Origin: an uncultured Olsenella sp.
Lineage (GTDB): Bacteria > Actinomycetota > Coriobacteriia > Coriobacteriales > Atopobiaceae
Length of the DNA: 64,000 nucleotides
NCBI GenBank assembly: GCA_900540955.1
Contig: UQIF01000008.1
Coordinates: forward strand, 11,117-75,116
Direction of reading: 5' to 3'
Under the pieces are notes generated by a model. The model had not been told where the DNA came from. It saw nothing but the letters and a program-made list of their open reading frames with translations, and ran no database searches. Below are positions 16,931 through 26,018 of the stretch, one piece after another; the stretch's first letter is position 1, and every line of letters begins with the position of its first letter. Both the position numbers and the translations under genes were made by a program.

Positions 16931-17596
16931 ATGACCATAGAAAACCTCACGCGCCGCGAGTTCGTCGCGACCTCGCTCGGCGCCCTCGGCGCGGCGGCGC
17001 TTGCCGGCTGCTCGGGCAATGGCGCACAGAAGGGGGAGGGCTCTGGATCCGGTGCAGAGAGCACTTCTTCCCAGCCCGCCTCCGACGACCCGTACGCCAC
17101 GGGCACGCACCACGCGACCATCGTGGTGGAGGGGTACGGCACCATCGAGTGCGCGCTCAACGCGAACGTCGCCCCCATCACCGTCGCCAATTTCTGCAAG
17201 CTGGCAAACGAGGGCTTCTACGACGGCCTCACGTTCCACCGTGTCATCGAGGGCTTCATGATCCAGGGCGGCGACCCCAACGGAGACGGCACGGGCGGCT
17301 CCGACGCGACGATCAAGGGCGAGTTTGCGGCCAATGGGGTGGAGAATCCCCTAAGCCACGTGCGCGGCACCATCAGCATGGCCCGTTCCTCCGCCTACGA
17401 CTCGGCGAGCTCGCAGTTCTTCATCATGCACAAGACGAACACCTCGCTCGACGGCCAGTACGCGGCTTTTGGCAACGTGACCTCGGGCATCGAGGTCGTC
17501 GATGCCATCGCCCAGAACACGCCGGTGCAGGATTCCAACGGAACCGTCGCCGCGGCCGATCAGCCGAAGATCGAGAAGATCTCGGTCGTCGACTAG
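16931..17596 (+). CDS. Lipoprotein peptidyl-prolyl cis-trans isomerase (cyclophilin type)
   Basis: A 221-residue exported protein. The N terminus has a twin-arginine-like LTRREFVATSLG, a hydrophobic run and the lipobox LAGC, so it is probably acylated at Cys and tethered outside the membrane. A Ser/Gly linker leads to a cyclophilin domain: NFCKLANEGFYDGLTFHRVI, GFMIQGGDPNGDGTGGS, SSQFFIMH and AAFGNVTSGIEVVD. The catalytic Arg of FHRV is present. It would assist folding of exported proteins at the cell surface. Its gene has its own intrinsic terminator. Confidence 0.9.
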   Translation: MTIENLTRREFVATSLGALGAAALAGCSGNGAQKGEGSGSGAESTSSQPASDDPYATGTHHATIVVEGYGTIECALNANVAPITVANFCKLANEGFYDGLTFHRVIEGFMIQGGDPNGDGTGGSDATIKGEFAANGVENPLSHVRGTISMARSSAYDSASSQFFIMHKTNTSLDGQYAAFGNVTSGIEVVDAIAQNTPVQDSNGTVAAADQPKIEKISVVD

Positions 17597-17619
17597 CCGT
17601 CGCCTGACGCCTGCTTGAG

Positions 17620-17657
17620 CGGCGGCTCGGGGGTCGCGCCCCGGGCCGCCGTTTTTT
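17620..17657 (+). terminator. Intrinsic terminator of the cyclophilin gene
   Basis: A GC-rich stem (cggcggctcgggg / ccccgggccgccg) with a 6-nt loop is followed by six T residues at 17652-17657. Confidence 0.85.
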
Positions 17658-17776
17658 CGTACGCGGGGGCGCATCTGGTGTATACCAGTAGAACCTTATA
17701 TATGCAATATAAAATCGTCAAACGGCAAAAATAGCCATTTACGTGCTATAATTTCGTTTGGCGAAAGGAGTTCGGC

Positions 17777-18277
17777 ATGTATCAGGTCGGCGAGTTTATT
17801 GTTCATCCAGGGCAAGGGGTTTGCAGGGTTGAGGACGTGAGCTCCGGCCCGGACGCGACCTATAAGCTGCTCCCCGTGGGCCAGCGCCATGCCGTGCACA
17901 TCAGTTTCCCCGTTTCGAACGAGTCCCGCCTGCGCCCGATCCTCTCGGCCGAGGAGGCGCGCGAGATCATCGACCAGTACCCTCGGATGGACGTCGACGA
18001 CTACGCCGACCGGAACAACTCCCTTGAGGAACAGCACTTCAAGCAGGAGATTCGCAACGGGTCATGCCGCGACACCGTGCGCGTGGCCAAGACCTTCTCG
18101 GCACGCATCGCCGAGGTCGAGTGCCGTAACAAAAAAGCTCCCGTGGCCTACGGACGCATCCTCAAGCTCGCGCGCGAGCGCTCGCTGCAGGAGCTCAGCT
18201 GCGCGCTCGACTGCACGCCCGAGGATGTCGCGGCGCTCTTCGAGTCGAGCCTCGCCGGGGATCCGAGCGAGAACTAG
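17777..18277 (+). CDS. CarD/CdnL family RNA polymerase-binding regulator
   Basis: A 166-residue protein. The N-terminal RNA polymerase-interaction domain (about 1-60) starts YQVGEFIVHPGQGVCRVEDV, the CarD/TRCF Tudor-like fold. The C-terminal part (about 75-160) is helical. CarD proteins bind the RNA polymerase beta subunit and stabilise open promoter complexes. This one is slightly longer and diverges after residue 70, so it may be one of several paralogues seen in Coriobacteriia. The ATG follows AAAGGAG. The 5' region is AT-rich, consistent with a promoter. Confidence 0.85.
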   Translation: MYQVGEFIVHPGQGVCRVEDVSSGPDATYKLLPVGQRHAVHISFPVSNESRLRPILSAEEAREIIDQYPRMDVDDYADRNNSLEEQHFKQEIRNGSCRDTVRVAKTFSARIAEVECRNKKAPVAYGRILKLARERSLQELSCALDCTPEDVAALFESSLAGDPSEN

Positions 18278-18406
18278 CCGGTATTCGCGGCAAATCCACG
18301 AGGTCGCCGCAACCGTTACGTTTTCGAGCCACTTGCGCCGCCCCGGGACGCGCACGGCCCAACTCGGATAGAATGGCAGCTCAACCGTCTATCTCGAGGA
18401 GGGCTC

Positions 18407-18700
18407 ATGCCTAACACCGAAGCTGCTTCCAGCAACCGCGCGATCATCACCGTCCTGGGCGGCGACCGTCCGGGCATCGTCGCCTCCGTTACCGCCGAGC
18501 TTGCCGACCGCGAGGCGAACATCCTCGATATCTCGCAGACCATCCTACAGGGCATCTTCACCATGACCATGCTCGTCGACCTCGGCGACTCGGTCGACTT
18601 CTCAGAGCTCAAGGGCACGCTCGACGGCCTGTCCGAGAAGCTCGGCGTGCAGATCAACCTGCAGCGCGAAGAGGTTTTCCGTTTCATGTATCGCCTCTAG
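18407..18700 (+). CDS. ACT-domain protein (UPF0237 type)
   Basis: A 97-residue protein that is essentially one ACT domain: AIITVLGGDRPGIVASVTAELADREANILDISQTIL, with the Gly of DRPGIVA at the ligand-binding turn. ACT domains bind amino acids or related small molecules and regulate partner enzymes. In many anaerobes this gene is followed by a UPF0210 gene; here it is followed by citrate synthase instead. The start has AGGAGGG 3 nt upstream of ATG, and citrate synthase begins about 95 nt downstream. Confidence 0.88.
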   Translation: MPNTEAASSNRAIITVLGGDRPGIVASVTAELADREANILDISQTILQGIFTMTMLVDLGDSVDFSELKGTLDGLSEKLGVQINLQREEVFRFMYRL

Positions 18701-18794
18701 GACCGCACTTGGGCCCATCTGCGCCGAGTGGCCGGTGAGTCTCGCGTTGCTTTAGCGCGGGCACGGGCCTTCTCTTTGTAAGGAGGTTTTGCCA

Positions 18795-20252
18795 ATGGCT
18801 ATTATTCGCAACCGCAAGGGCGGCACGCGACCCATCCTGACCGCCCTCGAGACCTCGGCTTTGACGCACGTCGCCGACGCCTATCCGATGCCCTCGATCG
18901 CCCTCGGGCGACCCGACGTCTCCGACGGCCTGTACGAGGGTTTTAAGGGCATCGATGTCGTTCCTCCCGAGCTTTACACCAAATACGACGTCAAGCGCGG
19001 CCTTCGCAACGCCGACGGCTCCGGCGTGCTCGTGGGCCTCACCACCATCTCGAACGTCCACGGCTACAACAAGACGCCCGACGGCGTGGTTCCCGACGAG
19101 GGCGACCTGATCTACCGCGGCTACCACATCGCCGACCTCATTGACCACGCGCATCAGGAGGACCGCTTCGGCTACGAGGAGGCGGCCTACCTGCTCATTA
19201 CGGGCTCGCTGCCCACCTCCGAGCAGCTGGACGACTTCAAGGCGCGCGTCGACTGCCGCCGCCAGCTCCCCGAGGGCTTCCTGCACATCTTCCCGCGCAC
19301 CACGTACAGCCAGAACATCATGAACGTCCTGCAGCGCGCGACGCTTCTGCTGTACTCGTTCGACCCCACGCCGGACGACACGTCGCCGACCCACGAGATC
19401 GACGTCGCGCTGTCGCTCCTCGGCCGCTGGCCGCGAACCGCTGCCGTGGCGCACGAGGCGGCCGTCGCTTCGGCCACGGGCACCAAGCTGCTCGTCCCGC
19501 CCGCGCGCGAGGGTTTCTCGATGGCCGAGACCCTGCTCGACGTGCTGCGCGGCGACCAGGGCTTCACGCACGACGAGGCCATGCTCCTCGACGTCATGCT
19601 CATGCTCCACGCCGAGCACGGCGGCGGCAACAACTCGACCTTCACCACCCGCGTGCTTTCCTCCTCGGGCACCGACGCCTACTCCGCTTACGCGGCGGCC
19701 ATCGGCTCGCTCAAGGGCCCCAAGCACGGCGGCGCAAACGCCAAGGTGGGCGCCATGATCGAGGACGCGTCCGAGAACATCGAGGACTGGACCGACGAGG
19801 ACCAGGTCGCCGCCTACCTCACCGAGGTCGTGAGCGGCCGCGGCTTCGACGGCAGCGGCCTCATCTACGGCCTTGGCCACGCGGTCTATACCCTCTCCGA
19901 CCCGCGCGCCGTCATCATCAAGAAGTATGCGCGCAAGCTCGCCCGCGAGAAGGGCCGCGACGACAAGCTTGCCCTCCTCGAGAACATCGAGAAGCTCGGC
20001 CCTGAGGTCATGCGCGACGTCCGCGGCGTGACCAAGCCGATCTGCGCGAACATCGACCTCTATACGGGCTTCGTGTACTCCATGCTCGGCATTCCCGCCG
20101 ACATGTACACCTCCATCTTTGCGATGGCGCGCCTTGCCGGTTGGTGCGCGCACCGCATGGAGGAGCTCTACGGTGCCGGGCGCATTATCCGCCCCGCCTA
20201 CAACTCGATTATGGGCAACGGCGACTACGTGCCCATGTCCGAGCGCAAATAG
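18795..20252 (+). CDS. Citrate synthase
   Basis: A 485-residue type II-like citrate (or 2-methylcitrate) synthase. Recognisable blocks: GDLIYRGYHIADLI, the catalytic-His segment LHAEHGGGNNSTFTTRVLSS, the LKGPKHGGANAKV loop and GFDGSGLIYGLGHAVYTLSDPRA with the second catalytic His. It condenses oxaloacetate with acetyl-CoA; in a fermentative anaerobe it probably supplies 2-oxoglutarate for glutamate synthesis. The ATG at 18795 has TAAGGAGG 8 nt upstream and is preferred to a TTG two codons earlier. The palindromic repeat element begins 4 nt after the stop. Confidence 0.92.
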   Translation: MAIIRNRKGGTRPILTALETSALTHVADAYPMPSIALGRPDVSDGLYEGFKGIDVVPPELYTKYDVKRGLRNADGSGVLVGLTTISNVHGYNKTPDGVVPDEGDLIYRGYHIADLIDHAHQEDRFGYEEAAYLLITGSLPTSEQLDDFKARVDCRRQLPEGFLHIFPRTTYSQNIMNVLQRATLLLYSFDPTPDDTSPTHEIDVALSLLGRWPRTAAVAHEAAVASATGTKLLVPPAREGFSMAETLLDVLRGDQGFTHDEAMLLDVMLMLHAEHGGGNNSTFTTRVLSSSGTDAYSAYAAAIGSLKGPKHGGANAKVGAMIEDASENIEDWTDEDQVAAYLTEVVSGRGFDGSGLIYGLGHAVYTLSDPRAVIIKKYARKLAREKGRDDKLALLENIEKLGPEVMRDVRGVTKPICANIDLYTGFVYSMLGIPADMYTSIFAMARLAGWCAHRMEELYGAGRIIRPAYNSIMGNGDYVPMSERK

Positions 20253-20255
20253 CTC

Positions 20256-20377
20256 TTAGTGGGTGAACAAAACAGGGGTTCGTCGGGTATCCGACGAACC
20301 CCTTAAATAAAAACGCCAGGTAGACGGCCTGGCATTTTTTCTATACCTTGCAAAACCGCGTTTTGTTCACCCACTTA
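20256..20377 (+). repeat. 122-bp palindromic element, copy A
   Basis: Terminal inverted repeats agtgggtgaacaaaac (20258-20273) and its perfect complement (20360-20375) enclose a perfect 13-bp hairpin (aggggttcgtcgg, 20274-20303) and a second hairpin, gccagg...cctggc, followed by six T (20335-20340). A homologous element in opposite orientation lies at 47507-47628. It sits between convergent genes and can act as a terminator for citrate synthase. Confidence 0.85.
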
Positions 20378-20399
20378 GGCCTGTTTGAGGGGCTCGGGC

Positions 20400-20444
20400 G
20401 AAAAAAGAGCGCCGCGGGCGGCTATCTGGCTGCCGTCCGCGGCG
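20400..20444 (-). terminator. Intrinsic terminator of the ABC exporter operon
   Basis: The stem cgccgcgggcggc / gccgtccgcggcg (12 of 13 pairs) is followed, reading the minus strand, by CTCTTTTTTC. Confidence 0.85.
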
Positions 20445-20483
20445 ATTCTGTTTTTGGGTTGGGCCCGCGCGGCTCGCCTTCGG

Positions 20484-22334
20484 CTAGGCGGCCTCGTCGA
20501 ACTGGGAGTTGTAGAGCTCCGCATAGAAGCCGCCGAGGGCAAGGAGCTCCTCGTGGGTGCCCTTCTCCACGATGTCGCCGTCGCGCAGGACAAGGATGAC
20601 GTCCGCATTACGGATCGTGCTTAAGCGGTGCGCGATGACGAAGCTCGTGCGGCCCTGCATGAGGGCGTCCATGGCGCGCTGGATGAGCTCCTCGGTGCGC
20701 GTGTCGACGTTCGAGGTGGCCTCGTCCAGGATGAGGGCGGGGCGGTCGGCCAAGACGGCGCGGGCGATGGTCACGAGCTGACGCTGGCCCTGGGAGAGGT
20801 TCGTGCCCTCCTCATTGATCATGAAGTCGTAGCCGCCTGCGAGCGTGTGGATGAAGTGGTCGCAGCGCGCGGCCTTCGCGGCGGCCTCGACCTCGGCGTC
20901 GGTGGCGTCGGGGCGGCCATAGCGGATGTTCTCGCGGATGGTGCCGTTGAACAGCCACGTGTCCTGAAGGACCATGGCGAACTCCTCGCGAAGCGCGGCG
21001 CGGTCCCAGTCGCGCACGTCGACGCCGTCTACGCGCAGGCTGCCCGCGTCGACGTCGTAGAAGCGCTGGAGCAGCTTGATAAGGGTGGTCTTGCCGGCGC
21101 CGGTGGGGCCGACGATGGCCACGGTCTGCCCGGGCTTGGCCGTGCAGGTGAAGTCGTGGATAATCGGCTTGGCGGGGTCGTAGCCGAACTTGACGTGCTT
21201 GAACTCGACGAGGCCGTCGCGGGCCTCGGGGATCTGCGGGTCTGTGGACTGTTCCTCCTCGGGCGCGGCGAGGAACTCGAAGACACGCTCGGTGGCGGCG
21301 GCCATGGACTGCATGGTGTTGCTCACGTTGGCAAGCTGCTGCACGGGCTGGGTGAAGTTGCGCACGTACTGGATGAAGCTCTGGATGTCGCCGGGGGTGG
21401 CGTTGCCGGTGAGCGCGAGCTGCGCGCCCACGACGACGACCGCGACATAGCCCGCGTTGCCCACGAGGCTCATGAGCGGCATCATCAGGCCACTCAGGAA
21501 CTGCGAGCGCCAACCGGAGATGAACAGGCGGTCGTTCTTCTCGTCGAACTCGGACACGGCGGCGTCGGCGCGGTCAAAGACCTGGATGACGTTCTGGCCG
21601 GCGAAGTCCTCCTCGATGATGCCGTTGACGGCGCCGAGGACCTGCTGCTGCTCGCGGAAGTACGGCTGCGAGAAGCGCATCATCACGCCCATGATCACGG
21701 CGGCGACGGGCAGCGTGACCACGACGACGCCGGTGAGCGGCAGGCTGATGGAGAGCATCATCACGAGCACGCCCACGATCTGCGTGATCGAGGTGATGAG
21801 CTGCGTCACGGACTGGTTGAGGCTTTGGCCGAGGGTGTCGACGTCGTTGGTGATGCGCGAGAGCACGTCGCCCTTGCTGTGGCCGTTGAAGTAGCTCATC
21901 GGCACAACAGTGATCTTCTGGGCGATCTCCTTGCGCATGCGGTAGCAGATCTTCTGTGTGACGCCCGTCATGAGCCAACCCTGGATGAGGTTGCACGTGG
22001 AGCTCGCCAGGTAGAGGCCGAGCAGGAGCAGCAGGGTCTTGCCGATCCAGTCGAAGTCGACGGCGCCCGTGCCTGCGACCTTGGCGACGAGGCCCTCGTA
22101 GAGCTTGGTCGTGACCTGGCCCAAGACCTTCGGCCCGATGATGTTGAAGATGACCGAGCACATGGCGAAGGCCACGGCAAAGAAGACCGCGATCTTGTGC
22201 GTGCCCACGTAGCCGAGCAGCTTCAGCATGGTGCCCTTGAAGTCCTTGGGCTTCTCGACGACGCGGCCGGGTCCGTGGCCGCCTCCGCCCGGGCGACGCT
22301 TCGCCGTGGCGGTCTTGCTCATCTCGTCAGCCAT
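20484..22334 (-). CDS. ABC exporter half-transporter, catalytically complete subunit
   Basis: A 616-residue membrane-ATPase fusion. Six membrane helices (about 40-330) precede a nucleotide-binding domain with Walker A GPTGAGKTTLIKLL, Q-loop VLQDTWLF, signature LSQGQRQ, Walker B plus catalytic Glu LILDEATSNVD, and the switch His in IAHRLST. It overlaps the upstream ABC gene by 1 nt (TAATG), so the two are probably co-translated as a heterodimeric exporter of drugs, lipids or peptides. It is controlled by the MarR gene at the head of the operon. Confidence 0.92.
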   Translation of the reverse strand: MADEMSKTATAKRRPGGGGHGPGRVVEKPKDFKGTMLKLLGYVGTHKIAVFFAVAFAMCSVIFNIIGPKVLGQVTTKLYEGLVAKVAGTGAVDFDWIGKTLLLLLGLYLASSTCNLIQGWLMTGVTQKICYRMRKEIAQKITVVPMSYFNGHSKGDVLSRITNDVDTLGQSLNQSVTQLITSITQIVGVLVMMLSISLPLTGVVVVTLPVAAVIMGVMMRFSQPYFREQQQVLGAVNGIIEEDFAGQNVIQVFDRADAAVSEFDEKNDRLFISGWRSQFLSGLMMPLMSLVGNAGYVAVVVVGAQLALTGNATPGDIQSFIQYVRNFTQPVQQLANVSNTMQSMAAATERVFEFLAAPEEEQSTDPQIPEARDGLVEFKHVKFGYDPAKPIIHDFTCTAKPGQTVAIVGPTGAGKTTLIKLLQRFYDVDAGSLRVDGVDVRDWDRAALREEFAMVLQDTWLFNGTIRENIRYGRPDATDAEVEAAAKAARCDHFIHTLAGGYDFMINEEGTNLSQGQRQLVTIARAVLADRPALILDEATSNVDTRTEELIQRAMDALMQGRTSFVIAHRLSTIRNADVILVLRDGDIVEKGTHEELLALGGFYAELYNSQFDEAA

Positions 22335-24571
22335 TAGCGGGCACCTCCTTTCTGGTCTGCGCCGTCATCTACGGCGGCGATCTCCTCCTCGGTGAGGCCG
22401 AGCTCGGCTGCCGAGAGCTGCGACTGGGCGATTTCGAGGTACGCCGGGCAACTGCGCAGCAGCTCCTCGTGCGTGCCTTGGCCCACCACGCGGCCCTCGT
22501 CGAGGACGATGATCTGGTCGGCGCGCATGATGGTGGCGATGCGCTGTGCCACGACGACGAGCGCGGCGTCCTTCTCGTTTTGGGCTAGCGCCTCGCGCAG
22601 GCGGGCATCGGTCTTGTAGTCGAGCGCGCTGAAGGAGTCGTCGAAGACGATGACCTCGGGGCGCTTGGCCAGGGCACGGGCGATGGAGAGCCGCTGGCGC
22701 TGGCCGCCGGAGACGTTGTTTCCGCCTTGGCTGATCTCGGAGGAGAAGCCGCCGTCGCGCCCCTCGATGAAGCCGGTCGCCTGGGCGGTCTGGGCGGCGC
22801 GGCGCATGTCGTCGTCGCTCACGAAATCACCGGCGAACTTGAGGTTGCTCTCCACGGTGCCCGAGAAGAGCATGCCCTGCTGCGGGATGTAGCCCACACG
22901 GCGGCGCAGCTCGGAGAGCGACAGGTCGCGCACGTCGACGCCGTCAAGGAGGACCTTGCCTCCCGTGACGTCGTACAGGCGCGGGATGAGCTGGACGAGT
23001 GTCGATTTGCCCGAGCCCGTGGAGCCGATGATGCCGAGCATCTGGCCGCCCTCGACGGTGAAGCCGACGCCGCCGATGACGTCCTCGCGGGCATCGGGGT
23101 ACTGGAAGCTGACGTTGCGGAACTCGAGCCGGCCGCGCGGCGCGTCGGCGGCGGGAAGCTGCGGGTGCGCCGGCTCCTTGATGGAGCTCTGGGTGCTCAG
23201 GACCTCGTCGACGCGCTCGGCGGCGACCTCGGCGCGCGGCAGCATGACCGAGACCATGGTGAGGATCATGAAAGCCATGACGATCTGCATGGTGTAGGAG
23301 ATGAACGCCATCATGTCGCCGACCTGCATGACGCCGTCGGAGACGCCATGGGAGCCGGCCCACACGATGAGCACGGTCACGCAGTTCATGACGAACATCA
23401 TGAGCGGCATCATGAAGCTCATGGCGCGGTTGGTAAAGAGCTGCGTGTCCATGAGGTCGCGGCTCGCCTCGTCGAAGCGGTCGAGCTCGTGGTCCTGGCG
23501 GCCGAAGGCGCGGATGGGCATGACACCGTCGAGCATCTCGCGAGCAACGAGGTTCACGCGGTCGACGTACTTCTGCATCTTCTTGAACTTGGGCATGGTG
23601 AGACCCATGAGCACGCCGACGACGGCGGAGACCGCGATGACGGCAACGCCGATGGTCCACTCGAGGCCGGTGTGGGTGGCGAGCACGCGCATGACGGCAA
23701 CGGCGCCCATGATCGGTGCCATCAAGACCATGCGGATAAAGAGCGTGGTCGCCATCTGAATCTGCTGGATGTCGTTGGTGCAGCGCGTGATGAGGGACGC
23801 CTGGCTGAACTTGCCGACCTCGGCCGGCGAGAAGTGCATGACCTGGTCGAAGGTCTTGCGGCGCAGGTCACGGGCGATGGTGCAGGCGGTGTGGGAGGCC
23901 ACGGCGCCGGTGAGAATCGTGGCGACGAGCGAGATCGCGCACAGGCCGAACATCTTTGCCGACATGCCGGCGAGGTAGGAGTTCTGCACATCGGTGAGGC
24001 TGATGCCCTGGGCCTCGTATTCCTGCTGCACGTAGCTGATGGCGCGCTGCTTGACGATGGAGCCGCCCATCTCGCCCATCTGGTCTGCCATGGCCTGCGC
24101 GCCCTCGGCGAGCTGGTCGCGGCTGATCATGCCGGCCTCATACGCCTGGCGGATCTGGTCGAGGGACACGGTCCCTTGCATGGGCGCGCCTGTGAAGGAG
24201 GCGTCGATGCCCTGCTCAAGGGCAAGGACGACGGTCTCGGGCAGACTCATCGCGTCGGCGACGGGGCCGTCCGCGGCGCGGTCTGCCTCGGTGCCCTGGA
24301 AGGCGCAGATGCCGTTGTCGTCGGACTCGGAGAAGGCCGCCTCGACGACGGCGATGTCCTCGTCGGACATGAACATCTCGAGGTCGTCGAGCGACTGGCG
24401 GCGGATGTTGTTGGGGACGGGGGTCTCGACGCCGCCCTGCTGGATGCCCACGTCCACGATCTCGGACATGTAGGTGGGCAGCGTGAGGTCGGCGTTGCAG
24501 CTGATGATGATCAGCGCGACCGCGGTGACGAGTGCCAGGATGTGGTTCTTGAAGAGCTTGATGATTCTCAC
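22334..24571 (-). CDS. ABC exporter half-transporter, degenerate-site subunit
   Basis: A 745-residue membrane-ATPase fusion. I chose the GTG at 24571 (MRIIKLFKNHILALVTAVAL) because it overlaps the marR stop by 4 nt (GTGA); upstream in-frame codons give an Arg/Pro-rich shadow sequence. There is an unusually long external segment between membrane helices 1 and 2 (about residues 45-190). The ATPase has Walker A GSTGSGKSTLVQLI and signature VSGGQRQ, but Walker B reads VIVFDDSFSALD: Asp replaces the catalytic Glu. It therefore fits the degenerate half of a TM287/288-like heterodimer. Confidence 0.9.
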   Translation of the reverse strand: MRIIKLFKNHILALVTAVALIIISCNADLTLPTYMSEIVDVGIQQGGVETPVPNNIRRQSLDDLEMFMSDEDIAVVEAAFSESDDNGICAFQGTEADRAADGPVADAMSLPETVVLALEQGIDASFTGAPMQGTVSLDQIRQAYEAGMISRDQLAEGAQAMADQMGEMGGSIVKQRAISYVQQEYEAQGISLTDVQNSYLAGMSAKMFGLCAISLVATILTGAVASHTACTIARDLRRKTFDQVMHFSPAEVGKFSQASLITRCTNDIQQIQMATTLFIRMVLMAPIMGAVAVMRVLATHTGLEWTIGVAVIAVSAVVGVLMGLTMPKFKKMQKYVDRVNLVAREMLDGVMPIRAFGRQDHELDRFDEASRDLMDTQLFTNRAMSFMMPLMMFVMNCVTVLIVWAGSHGVSDGVMQVGDMMAFISYTMQIVMAFMILTMVSVMLPRAEVAAERVDEVLSTQSSIKEPAHPQLPAADAPRGRLEFRNVSFQYPDAREDVIGGVGFTVEGGQMLGIIGSTGSGKSTLVQLIPRLYDVTGGKVLLDGVDVRDLSLSELRRRVGYIPQQGMLFSGTVESNLKFAGDFVSDDDMRRAAQTAQATGFIEGRDGGFSSEISQGGNNVSGGQRQRLSIARALAKRPEVIVFDDSFSALDYKTDARLREALAQNEKDAALVVVAQRIATIMRADQIIVLDEGRVVGQGTHEELLRSCPAYLEIAQSQLSAAELGLTEEEIAAVDDGADQKGGAR

Positions 24572-25047
24572 TCGGCCTCGCTCCTCTCTGTACGGGTGCT
24601 CAGGATTTCGTTGCAGCGCTTGAGGATCCGGATGGCCTCGCTTGCGTCGTGGGCGCCGAGCTGCCTCAAAAACCCACCGGCCTCGGCGTCCATTTGGGAG
24701 CGGCGGCGGGCGCGCTCCTCCTCGCCGATTTCGGTGAGCGTGACGGTCACGCGGCGGCGGTCGGCGGTGTCGTGCTCGCGGCGAATCCAACCTTTGTTCT
24801 CAAGCGCGCGCAGCACGTTGGCGGTGCGCGCGGAGCTCAGGTACGAGCGCTCGGCGATCTGGGTCGGGGTGAGGCCGTGCTCGCCGGCTCCCTCGGCAAG
24901 GTGCAGGGTGCGGATAACGCCTGCCTCGCCGCGGGTGAAGTTGCGGGTATCGGGGCGTATGCTGTGGCCAAGGCAGGCGAACTGCTCGAAGAGCTCGTGC
25001 GCGAGCAGGCTGAAGTCGGCGTCTTCGGCCGCAGAATTAGCTTCCAC
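24568..25047 (-). CDS. MarR family transcriptional regulator
   Basis: A 159-residue winged-helix protein starting at a GTG preceded by AAGGAGG. The DNA-binding region LTPTQIAERSYLSSARTANVLRALENKGWIRREHDTADRRRVTVTLT is typical MarR, with the wing DRRRV. It is the first gene of the operon with the two ABC half-transporters. The usual arrangement is repression of exporter and regulator together until a ligand binds. AT-rich sequence with actagaaactatttag just upstream is a candidate operator. Confidence 0.88.
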   Translation of the reverse strand: MEANSAAEDADFSLLAHELFEQFACLGHSIRPDTRNFTRGEAGVIRTLHLAEGAGEHGLTPTQIAERSYLSSARTANVLRALENKGWIRREHDTADRRRVTVTLTEIGEEERARRRSQMDAEAGGFLRQLGAHDASEAIRILKRCNEILSTRTERSEAE

Positions 25048-25059
25048 TAGAACCTCCTT

Positions 25060-25078
25060 ACACTAGAAACTATTTAGA
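25060..25078. promoter_or_regulatory. Candidate MarR operator
   Basis: actagaaactatttag is an imperfect dyad lying 15-30 nt upstream of marR in an otherwise GC-rich region. The position fits autoregulation; the sequence evidence is modest. Confidence 0.3.
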
Positions 25079-25267
25079 CCAGAAGATTATGCCCGCGCGG
25101 CCGAGGAGCTCGCGGCGGCGCGTCCGCCTTCACAAAGACGGCAAAGTGACGGCGCGCCGGCACTTCTTTCTTGTTGTGGCGCCGCTGCGTGGATACAATG
25201 ACGCGCGAAAGCGCGCGGGGCGCGTTGGGTAACCGAGCAGTGGATGGCCTCTAGGCAAGGGAGCGCG

Positions 25268-25903
25268 ATGGCTGACCAGCGGTTTGACGAGAGCGAGAAG
25301 TACGGCGACGGCTTCGACCCGATAGACGACGAGGTGTGGGTCACCCAGCAGGCGGCCCCGCTTGACGTCGAGAAGACCCTTGCCGGAGACACCGTCGAGT
25401 GGCAGCAGACGCGCGTGGGCGCGCCGCCGGTGCCCGCCCCGGTTCCGTCGCCGCCGCAGCAGGAGGCGCCCGTGCCCGATGCTGGCGCATATGACCGGGC
25501 CCTCGACCGGGGGAGCCGACTGAGCCTGAAGCTCGCGGTGGCCCTTCTTGCCGTCCTCGCGGTGCTCGTCGTGGGCAGCATCGTCGTCACGGAGGCGGTG
25601 GGCTCCGCACAGAAGGCGGCGGGCGCCGTGGGCGACGCCGTTGCCGGCGCGGTCGGCTCGGGCCCGGGGGACGAGGCCGCCTCGGGCGGCTCCGACGAGG
25701 GGAATTCTTCCTCCGGTTGGGGGATTCCTGAGGCGCTGGGCGACCTTTCCGACAAAGCGCGCGACGTCGTTTCCGGCACCGATGGCCTCCAGGGCACCGC
25801 CAAAGACATCGCGTCGGTCTTGGGCGATGTGGCAGACAAGTTGGGCGGCGTTGCGAGCGGCCTTGGAGACGCGGCGGGAAAGCTCGGCGACGTCCTGCGG
25901 TAG
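25268..25903 (+). CDS. Hypothetical single-pass membrane protein
   Basis: A 211-residue protein that I do not recognise. The N-terminal half (about 1-80) is acidic then Pro-rich (APPVPAPVPSPPQQ). One membrane helix lies at about 93-115 (LKLAVALLAVLAVLVVGSIVV). The C-terminal part is Gly/Ala/Ser-rich with repeated heptad-like runs (DVADKLGGVASGLGDAAGKLGD), suggesting an amphipathic helix. It has GGGAG upstream of the ATG at 25268. It is divergent from marR and upstream of an ABC importer, with no clear functional link. Confidence 0.6.
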   Translation: MADQRFDESEKYGDGFDPIDDEVWVTQQAAPLDVEKTLAGDTVEWQQTRVGAPPVPAPVPSPPQQEAPVPDAGAYDRALDRGSRLSLKLAVALLAVLAVLVVGSIVVTEAVGSAQKAAGAVGDAVAGAVGSGPGDEAASGGSDEGNSSSGWGIPEALGDLSDKARDVVSGTDGLQGTAKDIASVLGDVADKLGGVASGLGDAAGKLGDVLR

Positions 25904-26018
25904 GACGCGGCGCCGCTCGCCAATTCGCTGATTGCATACGCCTCGCCGAGGCGGCATCCTTAGAGACGCGCGTCCGTTGCGGGTGCGCATCTTTGTTATA
26001 TGGCAAGGGAGAGAGACC

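Noticed and set aside
20256..20377. CRISPR or retron interpretation of the palindromic elements
   Set aside because: There are no spaced direct repeats and no cas or reverse transcriptase gene nearby. Two dispersed copies with terminal inverted repeats fit a palindromic repeat family better.
25904..26018. TPP riboswitch before the ThiY-like lipoprotein
   Set aside because: The conserved CUGAGA and ACCUGA elements are absent from the leader.
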